Of a DNA stretch of 24,328 bases, positions 22,894 to 24,328 are shown one piece after another. The stretch is from Clostridiales bacterium UBA4717 (GTDB lineage: Bacteria > Bacillota > Clostridia > Oscillospirales > CAG-272). Where the stretch lies: positions 1 through 24,328 of the forward strand of contig DHJP01000112.1 in assembly GCA_002404395.1 (NCBI GenBank), written 5' to 3'. Position numbers and translations under genes: made by a program. Each line of letters begins with the position of its first letter. Within the stretch, counting starts at the first letter, position 1. Under the pieces are notes generated by a model that ran no database searches, had not been told where the DNA came from, and saw only the letters and a list, made by a program, of their open reading frames with translations.

Positions 22894-24328
22894 ATGAAAT
22901 GGACCGGTTTGAACGAACTGAGAGAAAAGTATCTTTCGTTTTTTGAGTCCAAGGGACATCTGAGGCTTCCGAGCTTTCCGCTCGTCCCGATAAACGATAA
23001 GTCGCTTTTGCTTATCAACTCGGGTATGGCACCGATGAAGAAATTTTTTACGGGTGAGGCAGAGCCTCCGCGCAGACGTGTAACTACCTGCCAGAAGTGC
23101 ATACGTACCCCCGACCTTGAACGCGTGGGGCATACCGCTCGCCACGGCACTTATTTTGAAATGCTCGGAAATTTCAGCTTCGGCGATTATTTCAAAAACG
23201 AGGCCATTCCGTGGGCATGGGAATTTTTGACCGAAACGCTCGAAATACCCGAAAATCTGCTTTGGCCGTCGGTTTATGAGAGCGACGACGAGGCGTACAA
23301 GATCTGGACCGAAAAGATCGGCGTGCCTGCCGAACACGTTGTAAGACTCGGAAAAGAAGATAATTTCTGGGAGCACGGCACCGGACCTTGCGGACCCTGC
23401 TCGGAGATATACTTTGACCGCGGTGAGAAATACGGTTGCGGTTCGCCCGACTGTAAGCCGGGTTGTGACTGCGACAGATATATGGAGATCTGGAACAACG
23501 TATTTTCACAGTTCAATAACGACGGCAAAGGCAATTATACCGAGCTTAAACAGAAGAATATCGACACGGGCATGGGGCTTGAACGCCTCGCCTGCGTAAT
23601 GCAGGGTGTCGATAATATGTTTGAGGTCGATACCATAAGAAAAATACTTGACGCAGTGTGCGCGGTCTCGGGTAAAAAATACGGAGATAATGCCGAAAAC
23701 GATATTTCCATAAGAGTAATTACCGACCATATCAGAAGCGCAACCTTTATGATCTCCGACGGAGTTATTCCGTCGAACGAAGGCCGCGGGTATGTGCTCA
23801 GAAGAATACTCAGACGCGCTTGCCGACACGGAAAATTGCTCGGCATAGACCGCGTGTTCCTGCCCGAACTCTGCGAAGTGGTTATCGGTGAAAACAAGGC
23901 GGGATATCCAGAGCTTGAGGAAAAACGCGATTATATACTCAAAGTGATTCAGATAGAAGAAGAACGCTTCAATGCCACGATAGATTCCGGACTTTCGATC
24001 CTCAACGGCATTATCGAAAAGGCGAAGAAATCCGGTGATAAGGCGGTCTCGGGTGCGGATGCTTTCAAGCTTTACGATACTTTCGGTTTCCCGATCGATC
24101 TTACCCGTGAGATACTTGAGGAACAAGGGCTTACCGCAGATGAAGAAGGCTTTAAAGCGCTTATGGCGGATCAGCGCGAGCGTGCAAGAAGCGCGAGAGC
24201 GAATATCAGCGGCTGGAGCGACCGTTCAAAGATTCTGCTTTCCGATTTCGCCAAGACCGAATTTACGGGGTATAACGAAACGTCGTCCGAAGCGAAGGTT
24301 ATCGGAATAATCGACGAGGATATGGCGG
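22894..24328 (+). CDS. alaS: Alanyl-tRNA synthetase (5' part, cut by window end)
   Basis: Charges tRNA-Ala with alanine. The 478 codons seen cover the class II catalytic core and the start of the tRNA-recognition region: [20 protein letters not shown], the motif 1 area, motif 2 [20 protein letters not shown] with [18 protein letters not shown], and motif 3 [16 protein letters not shown] Cys-rich insertion ([16 protein letters not shown]) before [10 protein letters not shown] is a form I recall from clostridial Ala[20 protein letters not shown] marks the start of the recognition part. The frame is open to the window edge; the editing and C-Ala domains lie outside. GGAAGG precedes ATG 22894. 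No T-box motif was seen in the leader. Confidence 0.97.
   Translation, partial: MKWTGLNELREKYLSFFESKGHLRLPSFPLVPINDKSLLLINSGMAPMKKFFTGEAEPPRRRVTTCQKCIRTPDLERVGHTARHGTYFEMLGNFSFGDYFKNEAIPWAWEFLTETLEIPENLLWPSVYESDDEAYKIWTEKIGVPAEHVVRLGKEDNFWEHGTGPCGPCSEIYFDRGEKYGCGSPDCKPGCDCDRYMEIWNNVFSQFNNDGKGNYTELKQKNIDTGMGLERLACVMQGVDNMFEVDTIRKILDAVCAVSGKKYGDNAENDISIRVITDHIRSATFMISDGVIPSNEGRGYVLRRILRRACRHGKLLGIDRVFLPELCEVVIGENKAGYPELEEKRDYILKVIQIEEERFNATIDSGLSILNGIIEKAKKSGDKAVSGADAFKLYDTFGFPIDLTREILEEQGLTADEEGFKALMADQRERARSARANISGWSDRSKILLSDFAKTEFTGYNETSSEAKVIGIIDEDMA

Noticed and set aside
22834..24126. Two minus-strand frames (180 and 206 residues) opposite alaS
   Set aside because: They are shadows of the alaS coding frame, which is open through the window end and fully motif-supported.

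Overview
The window reads as a housekeeping stretch of a chromosome from an endospore-forming Firmicute of the class Clostridia, probably near Oscillospirales/Ruminococcaceae. The reasons are a spoIIGA-sigE pair, SigA-type promoters (TTGACA-17-TATAAT-like), strong AAGGAGG ribosome sites with frequent GTG/TTG starts, RNase Y, a dgt-dnaG-rpoD operon, and an AlaRS carrying the Cys-rich insertion I associate with clostridial enzymes. The placement comes from gene content and motif recall; no search was run.

Layout. (1) 51-8221, plus strand: dut, maf, nth, cinA (nucleotide pool and DNA upkeep), a galactokinase-family kinase translationally coupled to a small membrane protein, rlmH, a membrane-anchored WG-repeat protein, and thiI. 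(2) 8261-11326, plus: RNase Y behind a near-consensus promoter, then a structured 194-nt leader and a cation diffusion facilitator. (3) 11351-11519: two back-to-back terminators between converging genes. (4) 11535-19465, minus: an orphan lipoprotein solute-binding protein with its own promoter, the dgt-dnaG-rpoD operon, a YigZ/IMPACT protein and the GTPase HflX. (5) 19557-22513, minus: rpmE with clear promoter and terminator, spoIIGA-sigE (the mother-cell sigma factor and its activating protease), and a membrane-anchored ComEC-like metallo-beta-lactamase protein. (6) 22514-24328: a divergent promoter region, then alaS running off the right end.

How the genes work together. dut, maf and dgt act on nucleotide pools; dnaG and rpoD supply primer synthesis and the main sigma factor. 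rlmH, thiI, hflX, rpmE and alaS serve ribosome or tRNA function. spoIIGA and sigE form a two-gene sporulation checkpoint, here without the sigG gene that follows them in Bacillus.

I see no phage, IS, CRISPR, toxin-antitoxin or defence system, and no clear new multi-gene system. The most unusual material is non-coding: a roughly 105-125 nt intergenic element present in two diverged copies (before rlmH and alaS), each ending in a CGGCTACGCCGA hairpin, with a related hairpin before nth; and the structured leader before the cation transporter. Several starts were moved from the longest open frame on ribosome-site and family-length grounds (maf, rlmH, rny, the cation transporter, yigZ, rpmE, sigE and the ComEC-like gene).
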